Assembly (NCBI GenBank): GCA_965218715.1
Contig: CBDCLY010000006.1
Location: 86,497-150,496, forward strand
Direction: 5' to 3'
DNA from: CBDCLY01 sp965218715
GTDB taxonomy: Bacteria; Bacteroidota; Bacteroidia; Flavobacteriales_E; Vicingaceae
Length of the DNA stretch: 64,000 nucleotides
Both the position numbers and the translations under genes were made by a program. Below, one piece after another: positions 18,913-26,424 of the stretch. The notes beneath the pieces are model-generated. The model was not told the DNA's origin and did no database searches. It saw only the letters and a program-made list of their open reading frames with translations. Positions within the stretch are counted from its first letter, which is position 1. Each line of letters begins with the position of its first letter.

Positions 18913-19962
18913 ATGAAACCTAGATTCAACATCTGCTGTCTCACTCTATGCCTAATTCTTAGTAGTTGTTTCCTTAAAAAACAAGATAGTAAGATTGAAA
19001 CAAAAAAATTAACAGAAGAAAGCAAAGAGAATCTAAACCAAAAGTCAAATCAATCAAACAAAGAGGCTGGATACAAAAGTGTTGGTTGGACCAATTACTG
19101 CGGTGATAAAGCAACTGATGATTGTGACGATTTTGTAGTTAAAATTGAAAATACAGGAACTAATTATGATTGGGTAGTCATTCAATCGATGAAGCACGGA
19201 TACATTGAAAAAGCTTTTCAGGGGGTTTTAGAAAACAATGAAATTGGATCTACTTTATTAGAACAATCCATTGGCTATGGTCCAGATGCTAAAATTGAAT
19301 TGTACAACAACCGTGACGGAATTATTCTAACATTAAATGCACAGCAGAACTTCTGTAGTTCAATGGCCGGGAATATAACCTTTACAACATCCTCTAATTC
19401 TGAAACTGTGACTTTGGAATGCACCAGTTATGAAGGTGCTTATTGGGACAACCACAGTGGTTGTGTTTCCTGTTTCATTAATACTCCTGGCTATTCTCCA
19501 GATACTATGGAAACAAAGTTTGAAGGAGAGTCGACAGAATGCAGTTGGCAAAACAATACCTACCCTAATATTTGTCCGCCTTATGTAATTTACTATAATC
19601 GTGATCAAAGAGAGCTTCTAGAATTAACTGTAAGTGGAAATTTGATTTATAACAGCTTAGGGGAACTTTTTAATACCCGAAACGACCCATTAGACCCAAA
19701 CAGGCCAGCCATTTTTGTAATGGGATTTGATGGAAGAATTTATGCCAGCAATAATTATAAAAATGGCCTACTTCACCACTCTTCTATTTTTGCTGGTGAT
19801 ATTAATGCTGCTTCTGGAGAGATGATTGTTCATAGTGGAAAAATTATGCAAATGAACAATTGTAGTGGTCATTATCTGCCAAGTGAAACAATCACAAAAC
19901 AAGCTATCCTTTCATTAAAGGCCCAAGGATATACCGACCCTATTACATTTACCCCCTGCTAA
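18913..19962 (+). CDS. Cys-rich lipoprotein of unknown function
   Basis: 349 residues. The signal peptide ends in a lipobox (LSSC at about residue 20), then a charged Lys/Glu/Gln-rich linker (about 22-55). The remaining domain has a dozen or so scattered cysteines, including CGDKATDDCDD, GCVSC and paired Cys near the end, which suggests disulfides outside the cytoplasm. I do not recognise the family. A TAAATTTG -7-like element lies at about 18799-18806, some 107 bases upstream. The gene has its own 130-base leader after uvrB and is followed 31 bases later by the broken RidA gene. Confidence 0.7.
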   Translation: MKPRFNICCLTLCLILSSCFLKKQDSKIETKKLTEESKENLNQKSNQSNKEAGYKSVGWTNYCGDKATDDCDDFVVKIENTGTNYDWVVIQSMKHGYIEKAFQGVLENNEIGSTLLEQSIGYGPDAKIELYNNRDGIILTLNAQQNFCSSMAGNITFTTSSNSETVTLECTSYEGAYWDNHSGCVSCFINTPGYSPDTMETKFEGESTECSWQNNTYPNICPPYVIYYNRDQRELLELTVSGNLIYNSLGELFNTRNDPLDPNRPAIFVMGFDGRIYASNNYKNGLLHHSSIFAGDINAASGEMIVHSGKIMQMNNCSGHYLPSETITKQAILSLKAQGYTDPITFTPC

Positions 19963-19993
19963 TCAAAAATCTTGTTCAACTTTACTCAAAAAA

Positions 19994-20449
19994 ATGACTC
20001 CTCAGCAAAATTTAAATCGATTGGGTCTAAAACTGCCTTTGGTAAGCAAACCTGGTGGAAATTATGTTTCCCTAAACATTCGAGAAAACATAGCCTATGT
20101 GGCATTACAGTTTCCCATCTTAAATGAGGAATTCCTTCATTTAGGTCGTTTAGGAGAAGAAATTTCAACTGAAGACGGCTACAAAGCAATGCAGGTTTGT
20201 GCATTAAACGTTTTAGCTCATGTGGAGCAAAAAATTGGTTTTGAAAACTTACTTGGCTTAAATCATATTGATGCCTACTACCAAGCAGGAAAAAACTGGG
20301 ATAAGTCACCTAAAGTAGTCAATGGAGCATCAGATTTATTTGTTGAGGTATTGGAAGAAAAGGGGTAACATTCACGCTCAATTGTTGGTGTTGAGCAATT
20401 GCCAAGAAATTTTTCTGTGGGTCTAACTTCTTCCTTTACCATAAAGTAA
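19994..20449 (+). pseudogene. RidA/YjgF-family protein interrupted by an in-frame TAA
   Basis: The upstream open part (19994-20365, 124 codons) matches the YjgF/RidA subgroup: NYVS, GRLGEEIS, GYKAMQVCALNVLAHVE, PKVVNGASDLFVEVLEEKG. It stops at TAA 20366-20368 after the Gly where relatives continue GRHARS. The same frame goes on past the stop with HSRSIVGVEQLP and 26 codons to TAA 20447-20449, which is the missing last strand. A single AAA (Lys) to TAA change would explain it. RidA enzymes hydrolyse reactive enamine/imine intermediates using the Arg of that lost segment, so the short product should be inactive. A nonsense mutation, a base-call error or readthrough are all possible. Confidence 0.8.
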
Positions 20450-20774
20450 AAATCCAAATGAATTTTCTGGAAGCTTTTTGTGCTGTCTTCCTGTAAAGAA
20501 ATATAAATATTTAATTCACTTTAAAATCCAAGTGATACTAGTTTTTTCTTAAATTGATATTCGAAACCAAACCAATTTCTCTTAAGAATTTCTAATCACT
20601 TTCTTTTTTGTGCATTGATTTGTTTTCAATATTTGAGACCAAACCAATTTTTGACAACAGCCATCGACTTTTTCGAATCATTTACTAGTCAATAAATTCA
20701 AATTCATTCTCAAATGGGTCTGACCAAGCCTATGCGACTTTAAAACGAAAAGGCCAAACCTAAATACAATAAAA
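20450..20774. other. Intergenic region, 325 bases, no gene seen
   Basis: AT-rich and without a convincing ORF or RNA gene. It holds the imperfect 22-base direct repeat listed separately and the leader of the downstream lipoprotein gene. I see no hairpin terminator for the RidA gene. Confidence 0.5.
20557..20650. repeat. Imperfect 22-base direct repeat ending GACCAAACCAATTT-like
   Basis: Copies at 20557-20578 and 20629-20650 agree at 20 of 22 positions and start 72 bases apart. A shorter echo, GGCCAAACCTA, lies just before the next gene. They sit 125-220 bases upstream of the lipoprotein/protease pair and could be binding sites for a regulator, or a chance duplication. Confidence 0.45.
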
Positions 20775-21338
20775 ATGAAAAAGTTAATAAAAGTAACCCT
20801 ATTCTTTGCTTTAATAGGAAGCGTAATTGTTGCCTGTGAAAAAGAAAATCTAGAGGCGAATGAGCAAACCCAAACGAAGAACACAACAATAAACAACAAA
20901 CAAAATCCAGATGATTGTTCTAATAGATCGCTCAACCTTGAGGCCGAAGCCAGATCAATTGACCCAATTAATTTGGATGATGCTTATGCTGTGGAATCAA
21001 ATGTTTTAGAAAATAGTTCACAAGGTATAGAATACCAAGAAAACTATTACGAATTGAGTGAATATGCTATTGACAATGGCTATATTGTATCTGAGTTCAG
21101 TTTGCATTATGACGGAGCTGTTGCTGGCAATGAAGCAGGAAGCGTAATTATTAATGGCAATAATTCTGATGAAGTATTTACAGATTCTAGGTATCTTGAT
21201 TTAATGGCTGTGATCAATTTTTATGAAGGAGAATCAAATCCATCAGATATAGATGATATCTTGGCAAGTTTAAAAGCAGACCTAATCGCTAATAAGAATA
21301 AAACTAGAGGAGAAGTATTAGACTTTGTCAATGATTAG
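20775..21338 (+). CDS. Small acidic lipoprotein, unknown function
   Basis: 187 residues. The signal peptide ends in VACEK at about residue 21, a good lipobox. An Asn/Gln/Thr-rich spacer (about 25-55) leads to an acidic domain with an NPDDCSN cysteine and no motif I recognise. The last codons overlap the start of the HExxH membrane protein by eight bases, so the two are probably made together. That coupling suggests the lipoprotein could be a substrate, partner or inhibitor of the protease; this is inference only. Confidence 0.65.
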   Translation: MKKLIKVTLFFALIGSVIVACEKENLEANEQTQTKNTTINNKQNPDDCSNRSLNLEAEARSIDPINLDDAYAVESNVLENSSQGIEYQENYYELSEYAIDNGYIVSEFSLHYDGAVAGNEAGSVIINGNNSDEVFTDSRYLDLMAVINFYEGESNPSDIDDILASLKADLIANKNKTRGEVLDFVND

Positions 21339-21924
21339 AAAGTATCTTCAAATATTCATTTGTTTTTTTCTAATTGTTCCAATTGGGACTTTGTTACATG
21401 AATTTGGCCACTATTTTGTGGCCAAATTCTTTTTTAAAAGAGTTTATATCTGTTATAGTTCAGTATTCAAATTTGATTTTAATGGAAATGGGAATCAAGA
21501 ATATGCAGAATTCCTAATCTCTTTAGCTGGACCAATTTCAACTATCCTAATCAGCATAATTTTTACAATTTGGATATTTAAAAGGCCAAACCATCCTTTT
21601 AATCTCAAATCAATTGTCCTTTTAAGCTTTTCTCTTTTCATTAGCAGAGAAGTTTTGATCTCCCTTTTTGTCATTCTTAAGTTAAATGAAAGAAATACTG
21701 ACGAATTTCAAATTTTCCAATATTTAAAACTCAATCCAGAATTCTCATCTTATGTTCTTTTGTTACTTTCAATGTTATTCTGTGGGTTTATCTCCATTTA
21801 TAGTGTTCCTAGAAAACAATTTTTTCCATTTATCATATTCGGAATCCTAGGCTCAATAATTGGATTTTTAGTTTGGGGCGAGCTTGGAATAGGAAAACTG
21901 TTGTTTAATATGTCTGACTGCTAA
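21331..21924 (+). CDS. HExxH membrane protein, site-2-protease (M50)-like
   Basis: About 197 residues from the ATG at 21331 (a TTG two codons earlier is less likely). Five or six hydrophobic helices. The first holds LLHEFGHYFVAKFFF, an HExxH zinc site within a membrane helix, and a later helix starts LISLAGPISTI, which resembles the conserved Gly-Pro turn near the second zinc-ligand region of M50 proteases. It lacks a PDZ domain and is shorter than standard RseP/SpoIVFB, and I cannot place the third zinc ligand with certainty. A role in cutting a membrane-bound partner is plausible. It overlaps the lipoprotein gene by eight bases. Confidence 0.6.
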   Translation: MIRKYLQIFICFFLIVPIGTLLHEFGHYFVAKFFFKRVYICYSSVFKFDFNGNGNQEYAEFLISLAGPISTILISIIFTIWIFKRPNHPFNLKSIVLLSFSLFISREVLISLFVILKLNERNTDEFQIFQYLKLNPEFSSYVLLLLSMLFCGFISIYSVPRKQFFPFIIFGILGSIIGFLVWGELGIGKLLFNMSDC

Positions 21925-21967
21925 AGACTTTGCAATTAATAAATTTAAAATCACTAATTCATTTCAC

Positions 21968-22417
21968 ATGGCTTTAAGACCCTTAAACATTAGAAAAACT
22001 TCAGAAAATGAAAAACTAGCCAAATCGCAAGAGCAGTTGATACAATTGCTGCAGTTAATTAGCCAGAGAGAAATCAATGAAGCGGCCCTTTCTACTATTA
22101 ATGTCGAAATAGATCAATTGAATGCGGTTGAAGCAAATCAGCTTAATAAGCAGATTAGAAAAAGCCAACAAAAAATAATACAAGCCCTTGAAAAAGAATG
22201 CAAAATAGTGACCATAAATCATTACCGCAATACATGGATGGTCATTGGCATTTCCATTGGGGTTGGGATCGGTACAGCCTTAGGAACCAGTCTTGAGAAC
22301 ATGGCTTTTGTTGGGGTAGGAATCCCAATTGGCATGGGAATAGGCCTTGGAATTGGAAGAAAAATGGATAGGAAGGCGAATGAAGAAGGCAGACAATTGG
22401 GCATAGAATTGAAATAA
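21968..22417 (+). CDS. Coiled-coil plus glycine-zipper membrane protein
   Basis: 149 residues. The first ~90 are helical and charged, with heptad-like Leu/Ile spacing (LIQLLQLISQ and following). Residues about 92-135 hold two hydrophobic segments dense in Gly: IGISIGVGIGTALG and GVGIPIGMGIGLGIG. Such GxxxG runs let helices pack tightly in membranes. There is no signal peptide, so the coiled part is probably cytoplasmic. No function is known to me. It follows the HExxH gene by 43 bases in the same direction and may belong to the same transcript. Confidence 0.6.
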   Translation: MALRPLNIRKTSENEKLAKSQEQLIQLLQLISQREINEAALSTINVEIDQLNAVEANQLNKQIRKSQQKIIQALEKECKIVTINHYRNTWMVIGISIGVGIGTALGTSLENMAFVGVGIPIGMGIGLGIGRKMDRKANEEGRQLGIELK

Positions 22418-22426
22418 TTATTGAAA

Positions 22427-22595
22427 ATGGAAAAACTATTTTTAAAATCATTCTTCCTATTTATGTCATCTACCTTTTAATTGATTTTTTTTTAATCAAG
22501 AATGGAGTTTTATTCAATCTTTCATTATTGCTTTATTGTTTGCGCTATCATATAGCCTATTAATGAGGAAAAAAAATCTAATAAAGGAAACGTAA
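22427..22595 (+). pseudogene. Possible decayed two-helix membrane protein gene (two frame breaks)
   Basis: Three short frames line up into one plausible small protein: MEKLFLKSFFLFM from ATG 22427, then VIYLLIDFF in a second frame, then NQEWSFIQSFIIALLFALSYS with a basic tail to TAA 22593-22595. The second switch falls in a T9 run at 22485-22493, where one added T would join the frames. None of the fragments alone is long enough to be a gene. The reconstructed product would be about 55 residues with two membrane helices. The assignment rests on this reconstruction only. Confidence 0.35.
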
Positions 22596-22620
22596 CTAAT
22601 TTTTCACTTATTAAACATTA

Positions 22621-22653
22621 AGCGGTTCAAGAATGCCTTGAACCGCTTTTTTG
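22621..22653 (+). terminator. Rho-independent terminator
   Basis: A ten-base-pair GC-rich stem AGCGGTTCAA / TTGAACCGCT with a seven-base loop is followed by a T run. It closes the 20775-22595 block before hipBA. Confidence 0.88.
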
Positions 22654-22775
22654 TTTGGTTGCCTAAATCGGCAATGCAGTCTCCATAATCGCAGTAAGTA
22701 TCACTTTAGATCAACTTAATAATAATTGAATGAAATACAACTCACTAAATGAACTTTTTGAACATTGTGAATTAT

Positions 22776-22837
22776 TTATCATGCAATAACAGGAATAAAA
22801 ATAATTTCATAAATTTGAATGGTTAATCATGCATTAA
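22776..22837. promoter_or_regulatory. Two palindromic sites and a -7 element in front of hipBA (probable HipB operators)
   Basis: TTATCATGCAATAA (22776-22789) and TTAATCATGCATTAA (22823-22837) share the core ATCATGCA within inverted TTA(A)T/AT(T)AA arms; their cores are 48 bases apart. Between them TAAATTTG (22810-22817) fits the Bacteroidota -7 consensus, so the second palindrome would cover the transcription start. HipB-type antitoxins repress their own operon by binding such repeated palindromes. The binding itself is inferred. Confidence 0.6.
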
Positions 22838-22855
22838 TATATAAATTTCACACTT

Positions 22856-23203
22856 ATGAATGATATTTCATCCAATAACTGGTCTTCTAGAAGCGACAAA
22901 AGTCTAGTTGAAAGCATCGGCCAATACATTCAGTCCAATAGACTAAATCAAAACAGGTCGCAAAGTGAAGTAGCTAAAGCCGCCGGAATTAGTCGTTCTA
23001 CGCTTAGCTTATTGGAGCGAGGCGAAAATGTTTCACTCAATAGCTTAATTCAATTGCTTAGGGTACTGGGCTTATTAAACACCTTAGAAGTCTTTCAAAT
23101 TAAAAATGAAATTAGTCCAGTTGAATATGCTAAGCTGCAAAAAAACAAAAGAAAGAGAGCAAGAAATTCTGGAAGCATTCAAGAAGATGACTTAGGATGG
23201 TAG
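22856..23203 (+). CDS. hipB: HipB-like antitoxin, XRE-family transcriptional regulator
   Basis: 115 residues. An HTH_XRE domain covers about residues 25-85: RNRSQSEVAKAAGISRSTLSLLERGENVS, split over helices 2 and 3, is a textbook lambda-repressor-type helix-turn-helix. The C-terminus is basic (KNKRKRARN) and then acidic, and is probably the flexible tail. By analogy with E. coli HipB it binds and inhibits HipA and represses the operon. Its stop overlaps the hipA start by seven bases. Two palindromes with a -7 element lie directly upstream. Confidence 0.85.
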   Translation: MNDISSNNWSSRSDKSLVESIGQYIQSNRLNQNRSQSEVAKAAGISRSTLSLLERGENVSLNSLIQLLRVLGLLNTLEVFQIKNEISPVEYAKLQKNKRKRARNSGSIQEDDLGW

Positions 23204-24510
23204 ATGTAGCTGAGGTTAAAATATGGGGACAAGAAGTTGGTGCCGTCCGTTGGGATGAAAACCAGCAATTGGCTAGCTTTCAATACGCCAAGAAATTTCT
23301 CGAATCCAATAAGGAATTATCTCCTATAAAAATGCCATTAAGCGGTGGTGCACGAATTTACAGCTTCCCAGAATTAAGGAAGGGTAAAGATGATGCCATA
23401 GCAACCTTTAAAGGTTTACCTGGCTTATTGGCAGATGCACTGCCAGATAAATATGGAAATCAATTGATGAACATCTGGTTAGCGCAAGAAGGCCGAGCAC
23501 CTGATAGCATGAACCCTGTTGAACAATTGTGCTTTATCGGAAAAAGAGGTATGGGTGCTTTAGAATTTGAACCTTATCAAATAAAACCAAGCACACACTC
23601 CTTTTCGATAGAGTTAGGAAACTTGGTTGCAATTGCTCAAAAAATGCTAAACAGTAGAAAATCCTTCACTAGCAATGTGCAAGAAGATGAGCAAAAAGCA
23701 ATGAAAGAAATATTAAGCATTGGAACCTCAGCAGGTGGAGCAAGACCAAAAGCAGTAATTGCATACCATCCAAAAACAGGCGAGGTTCGTTCTGGACAAA
23801 CCAAGGTTCCAAGAGGATTCGAACATTGGATTCTAAAACTAGATGGTGTAAGTGATGTCCAATTGGGAACCAGTCATGGATTTGGAAGAGTAGAATATGC
23901 CTATTACCTGATGGCAAAAGATTGTGGAATTAATATGATGGAAAGTCGGTTACTAGAAGAAGGGGAAAGGGCTCATTTCATGACCAAAAGATTCGACCGT
24001 GAAGGAAACAATACCAAACACCATGTTCAAACCTTTTGTGGAATACAACATTTTGACTACAACAATTTGCAAGCCTACAGCTATGAACAATTGTTTCAAA
24101 CCATGCGGATGTTGAGACTTAGTTATCCTGATGCAGAGGAACAATTTAAACGCATGGTATTTAATGTGATAGCTACAAATTATGACGATCACACCAAAAA
24201 TTTCTCTTTCCTATTAAAAGAAAATGGCAAATGGGAACTCTCTCCCGCTTATGACCTTTGCTACTCCTTCGACCCTAAAAATGTTTGGGTAAGTCAACAC
24301 ACATTAAGCATTAATGGGAAACACCTTAACATTACCCAAGAAGATTTATTGAAAATTGCCAAGGACAATGGAATCAAAAAGGGAAAACATATCATTGATC
24401 AGATCAAAAATGTAGTTTGTGATTGGGAAAAGTATGCCCGAATAAGCAATGTAAACATTGAACTAATGGAAGGAATTTCAAAAACCTTAATTGCACCAAA
24501 CTTTATTTAA
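23197..24510 (+). CDS. hipA: HipA-family serine/threonine kinase toxin
   Basis: 437 residues, full length. An N-terminal couple_hipA domain (about 5-110) precedes the kinase domain. SIGTSAGGARPKA (Ser178 by my count) matches the phosphate loop that carries the autophosphorylated Ser150 in E. coli HipA. ATNYDDHTKNFSFL (Asp330-Asp331) is the catalytic loop, and SPAYDLCYS matches the metal-binding region. E. coli HipA phosphorylates glutamyl-tRNA synthetase and causes dormancy; the target here is unknown. All key residues are present, so the toxin should be active. The downstream end has no obvious terminator. Confidence 0.88.
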   Translation: MVDVAEVKIWGQEVGAVRWDENQQLASFQYAKKFLESNKELSPIKMPLSGGARIYSFPELRKGKDDAIATFKGLPGLLADALPDKYGNQLMNIWLAQEGRAPDSMNPVEQLCFIGKRGMGALEFEPYQIKPSTHSFSIELGNLVAIAQKMLNSRKSFTSNVQEDEQKAMKEILSIGTSAGGARPKAVIAYHPKTGEVRSGQTKVPRGFEHWILKLDGVSDVQLGTSHGFGRVEYAYYLMAKDCGINMMESRLLEEGERAHFMTKRFDREGNNTKHHVQTFCGIQHFDYNNLQAYSYEQLFQTMRMLRLSYPDAEEQFKRMVFNVIATNYDDHTKNFSFLLKENGKWELSPAYDLCYSFDPKNVWVSQHTLSINGKHLNITQEDLLKIAKDNGIKKGKHIIDQIKNVVCDWEKYARISNVNIELMEGISKTLIAPNFI

Positions 24511-24538
24511 GTTATTTTTAAGCAAAAAGTGATTTACC

Positions 24539-24730
24539 ATGAATAAAAAGACCCTATTTCTTGTTGCCGCAATTGCTGCGACACTTGTTTTTATTGGACA
24601 CATGACTGAGTCTGAACCTAAAGAATTCTTTGGCCTTACTGTAAGTATTTGGTTTTATAGGATTGCTTGGCTAATCGCGGCAATTTCCTTTTTTCTCAAT
24701 TACAATAAATTGAAAAATGAAAAAAATTGA
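24539..24730 (+). CDS. Small two-helix membrane protein
   Basis: 63 residues: a hydrophobic segment (about 6-20), a short loop TESEPKEFFG, and a second hydrophobic segment (about 36-55) ending in a basic tail. No family recognised. It starts 28 bases after hipA, so it could be on the hipBA transcript, and ends within the extended frame of the next gene. Real because of its start context and the paired helices, but function is unknown. Confidence 0.5.
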   Translation: MNKKTLFLVAAIAATLVFIGHMTESEPKEFFGLTVSIWFYRIAWLIAAISFFLNYNKLKNEKN

Positions 24731-24764
24731 ATCCATCGATTTAAAAAATTCTAAGCTTAACAAA

Positions 24765-25769
24765 ATGAATTCTTACAAAACAATAAAACGCCTGTGTCTT
24801 TTATTTATAATTATTGGAATGATAGGCACAGCATGTAATCAGCCTAAAAACTATAACATCGAATCTGAATCGAAAGAAAGTACAGCACTAAAAGACCCAT
24901 TTTTTGGTCTACAACCCGAAGCAACAGCCCAGATCTTAGGTCCTGAAATAATTTCTACAAGTATGGTAGAATACAATGGAACTTTTAGTCCCGATGGAAA
25001 ACATTTCATTTACACTGCTGAGGTCAATAACAAAGGACATCTAGTTAGCATGAAAATGAAAGAGAATGGAACTTGGGCTGAACCTGAAATCGCCGAATTT
25101 TCAGGCTTACATTCGGAATACGACCCACTTTTTTCGCCAAATGGCAATCAGTTACTCTTTAGTTCTGAAAGATCTATTGATGAAGAATCTGAACCTGGCT
25201 TAACCAACATTTGGTTACAAAACAAGACTGAATCTGGTTGGTCTTCCCCAAGTCCAGTCAACCTTACTGGAAATGGTGACTTTTACAGCTCCATGACTAA
25301 CGATGGGATCATCTATTTCAATGTTTGGAACAAAGGAAAAATTTATAGAGCTCTTCCAACTGACACTGGCTATATTGTTGAGAAATTACCCAAGATCATT
25401 AATAGCAGAAGTGATGTTGGAGATCCCTTCATTGCTCCAGATGAGAGCTACTTAATTTTTAGAGCTTATTACAATGAAGGATTCGGAAGGGGCGATTTAT
25501 ACATTAGCTTTAGATTTAACAATACTTGGACTAATCCGGAAAATTTGGGTGAACCCATAAACTCAAATGCGCATGAAATTTGTCCAACTGTTAGCTCCGA
25601 TGGAAAAATATTTCTTTTCTCTAGCAACCGGATGATTAAGAATTATCCCAATTCTGATTTGAATCAATTGAAGAAAAAACAATTGTCCTATGACAATGGA
25701 AATTCAAACATTTTTTATATTTCAACAGATTTCATCGAAAAACTGAAAGCGAAACATCTATTGAATTAA
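24765..25769 (+). CDS. PD40/TolB-like beta-propeller lipoprotein
   Basis: About 334 residues from the ATG at 24765, which gives a good lipoprotein signal (GTACNQ at about residue 26). The frame opens 16 codons earlier but that would bury the signal peptide. Several propeller blades are visible through PD40 motifs: FSPDGKHFIYTAE, FSPNGNQLLFSSERS, IAPDESYLIFRAYY and VSSDGKIFLFSSNR. Such WD40-like lipoproteins are common in Bacteroidota and are thought to bind proteins or peptidoglycan-associated partners; no enzyme motif is seen. Confidence 0.8.
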   Translation: MNSYKTIKRLCLLFIIIGMIGTACNQPKNYNIESESKESTALKDPFFGLQPEATAQILGPEIISTSMVEYNGTFSPDGKHFIYTAEVNNKGHLVSMKMKENGTWAEPEIAEFSGLHSEYDPLFSPNGNQLLFSSERSIDEESEPGLTNIWLQNKTESGWSSPSPVNLTGNGDFYSSMTNDGIIYFNVWNKGKIYRALPTDTGYIVEKLPKIINSRSDVGDPFIAPDESYLIFRAYYNEGFGRGDLYISFRFNNTWTNPENLGEPINSNAHEICPTVSSDGKIFLFSSNRMIKNYPNSDLNQLKKKQLSYDNGNSNIFYISTDFIEKLKAKHLLN

Positions 25770-25911
25770 ATGATTAAAATGATATAATGTTTGAGCTATA
25801 TTAAATTTCCAGATTGATCTGACAATTTGGTTCATTGAAACTCAACAAAATGCATAATTTAGTAGATTATTAAAGGGAATAATTAAGCAACAAAAAAACT
25901 AATAACAAAGC

Positions 25912-26355
25912 ATGTCTAAATCTCAAGAGACTTACAACAAAAAAGAAAAAGAAAAGAAACGTTTAAAGAAACGTCAAGAAAAAATGCTAAAGCGTGAAGA
26001 ACGAAAAGCGAATGCATCTTCTTCCTTTGATGACATGATTGCTTATGTAGATGAAAATGGAAATCTAACCGACACACCGCCAGATTTAACGAAGAAAAAA
26101 GTAATATCTGCAGAGTCAATTGAATTGGGAGTTCCTAAGCGAGAAGAAGAAGACTTAAGTGCTAAAGTTGGTAAGATTGAATTTTTCAATGATGCCAAAG
26201 GATTCGGGTTTATTAAAGAAAATGAAACGAACGAAAAGTATTTTGTGCATGTGAATGGCTTGTTAGAAGAAGTAGCAGAAAACGATAAAGTTAGTTTCGA
26301 CCTTGAACAAGGCATGAAAGGCTTAAATGCTGTTCGAGTCAAGAAAATAAAATAA
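25912..26355 (+). CDS. Cold-shock-domain RNA-binding protein with a charged N-terminal extension
   Basis: 147 residues. The first ~40 are almost entirely Lys/Arg/Glu (a basic helix), then a short linker, then a CspA-type cold-shock domain (about 84-147). RNP1 is KGFGFIKE and RNP2 is YFVHV, the two aromatic strands that bind single-stranded nucleic acid. Standard CspA is ~70 residues; this longer type with a basic N-terminal arm is usual in Flavobacteria and relatives. Probably an RNA chaperone. The leader is about 140 bases with no protein signal and could be regulatory. A strong hairpin terminator follows. Confidence 0.88.
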   Translation: MSKSQETYNKKEKEKKRLKKRQEKMLKREERKANASSSFDDMIAYVDENGNLTDTPPDLTKKKVISAESIELGVPKREEEDLSAKVGKIEFFNDAKGFGFIKENETNEKYFVHVNGLLEEVAENDKVSFDLEQGMKGLNAVRVKKIK

Positions 26356-26371
26356 ATCAGTAATGATTTTT

Positions 26372-26403
26372 AAAAATGCATTCTAAATGGAATGCATTTT
26401 TTG
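26372..26403 (+). terminator. Rho-independent terminator of the cold-shock gene
   Basis: A perfect 12-base-pair stem (26372-26383 with 26390-26401) has a six-base loop, and its 3' arm ends in a T run. Confidence 0.85.
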
Positions 26404-26424
26404 TTTCTAGAAACTAATGACTCA

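Noticed and set aside
20366..20368. Recoding of the RidA stop as selenocysteine or pyrrolysine
   Set aside because: The codon is TAA, not TGA or TAG.
22200..22410. Antisense ORFs rich in Pro/Ile opposite the glycine-zipper gene
   Set aside because: They are shadows of the GG-rich codons (Gly/Ile on one strand gives Pro/Ile on the other).
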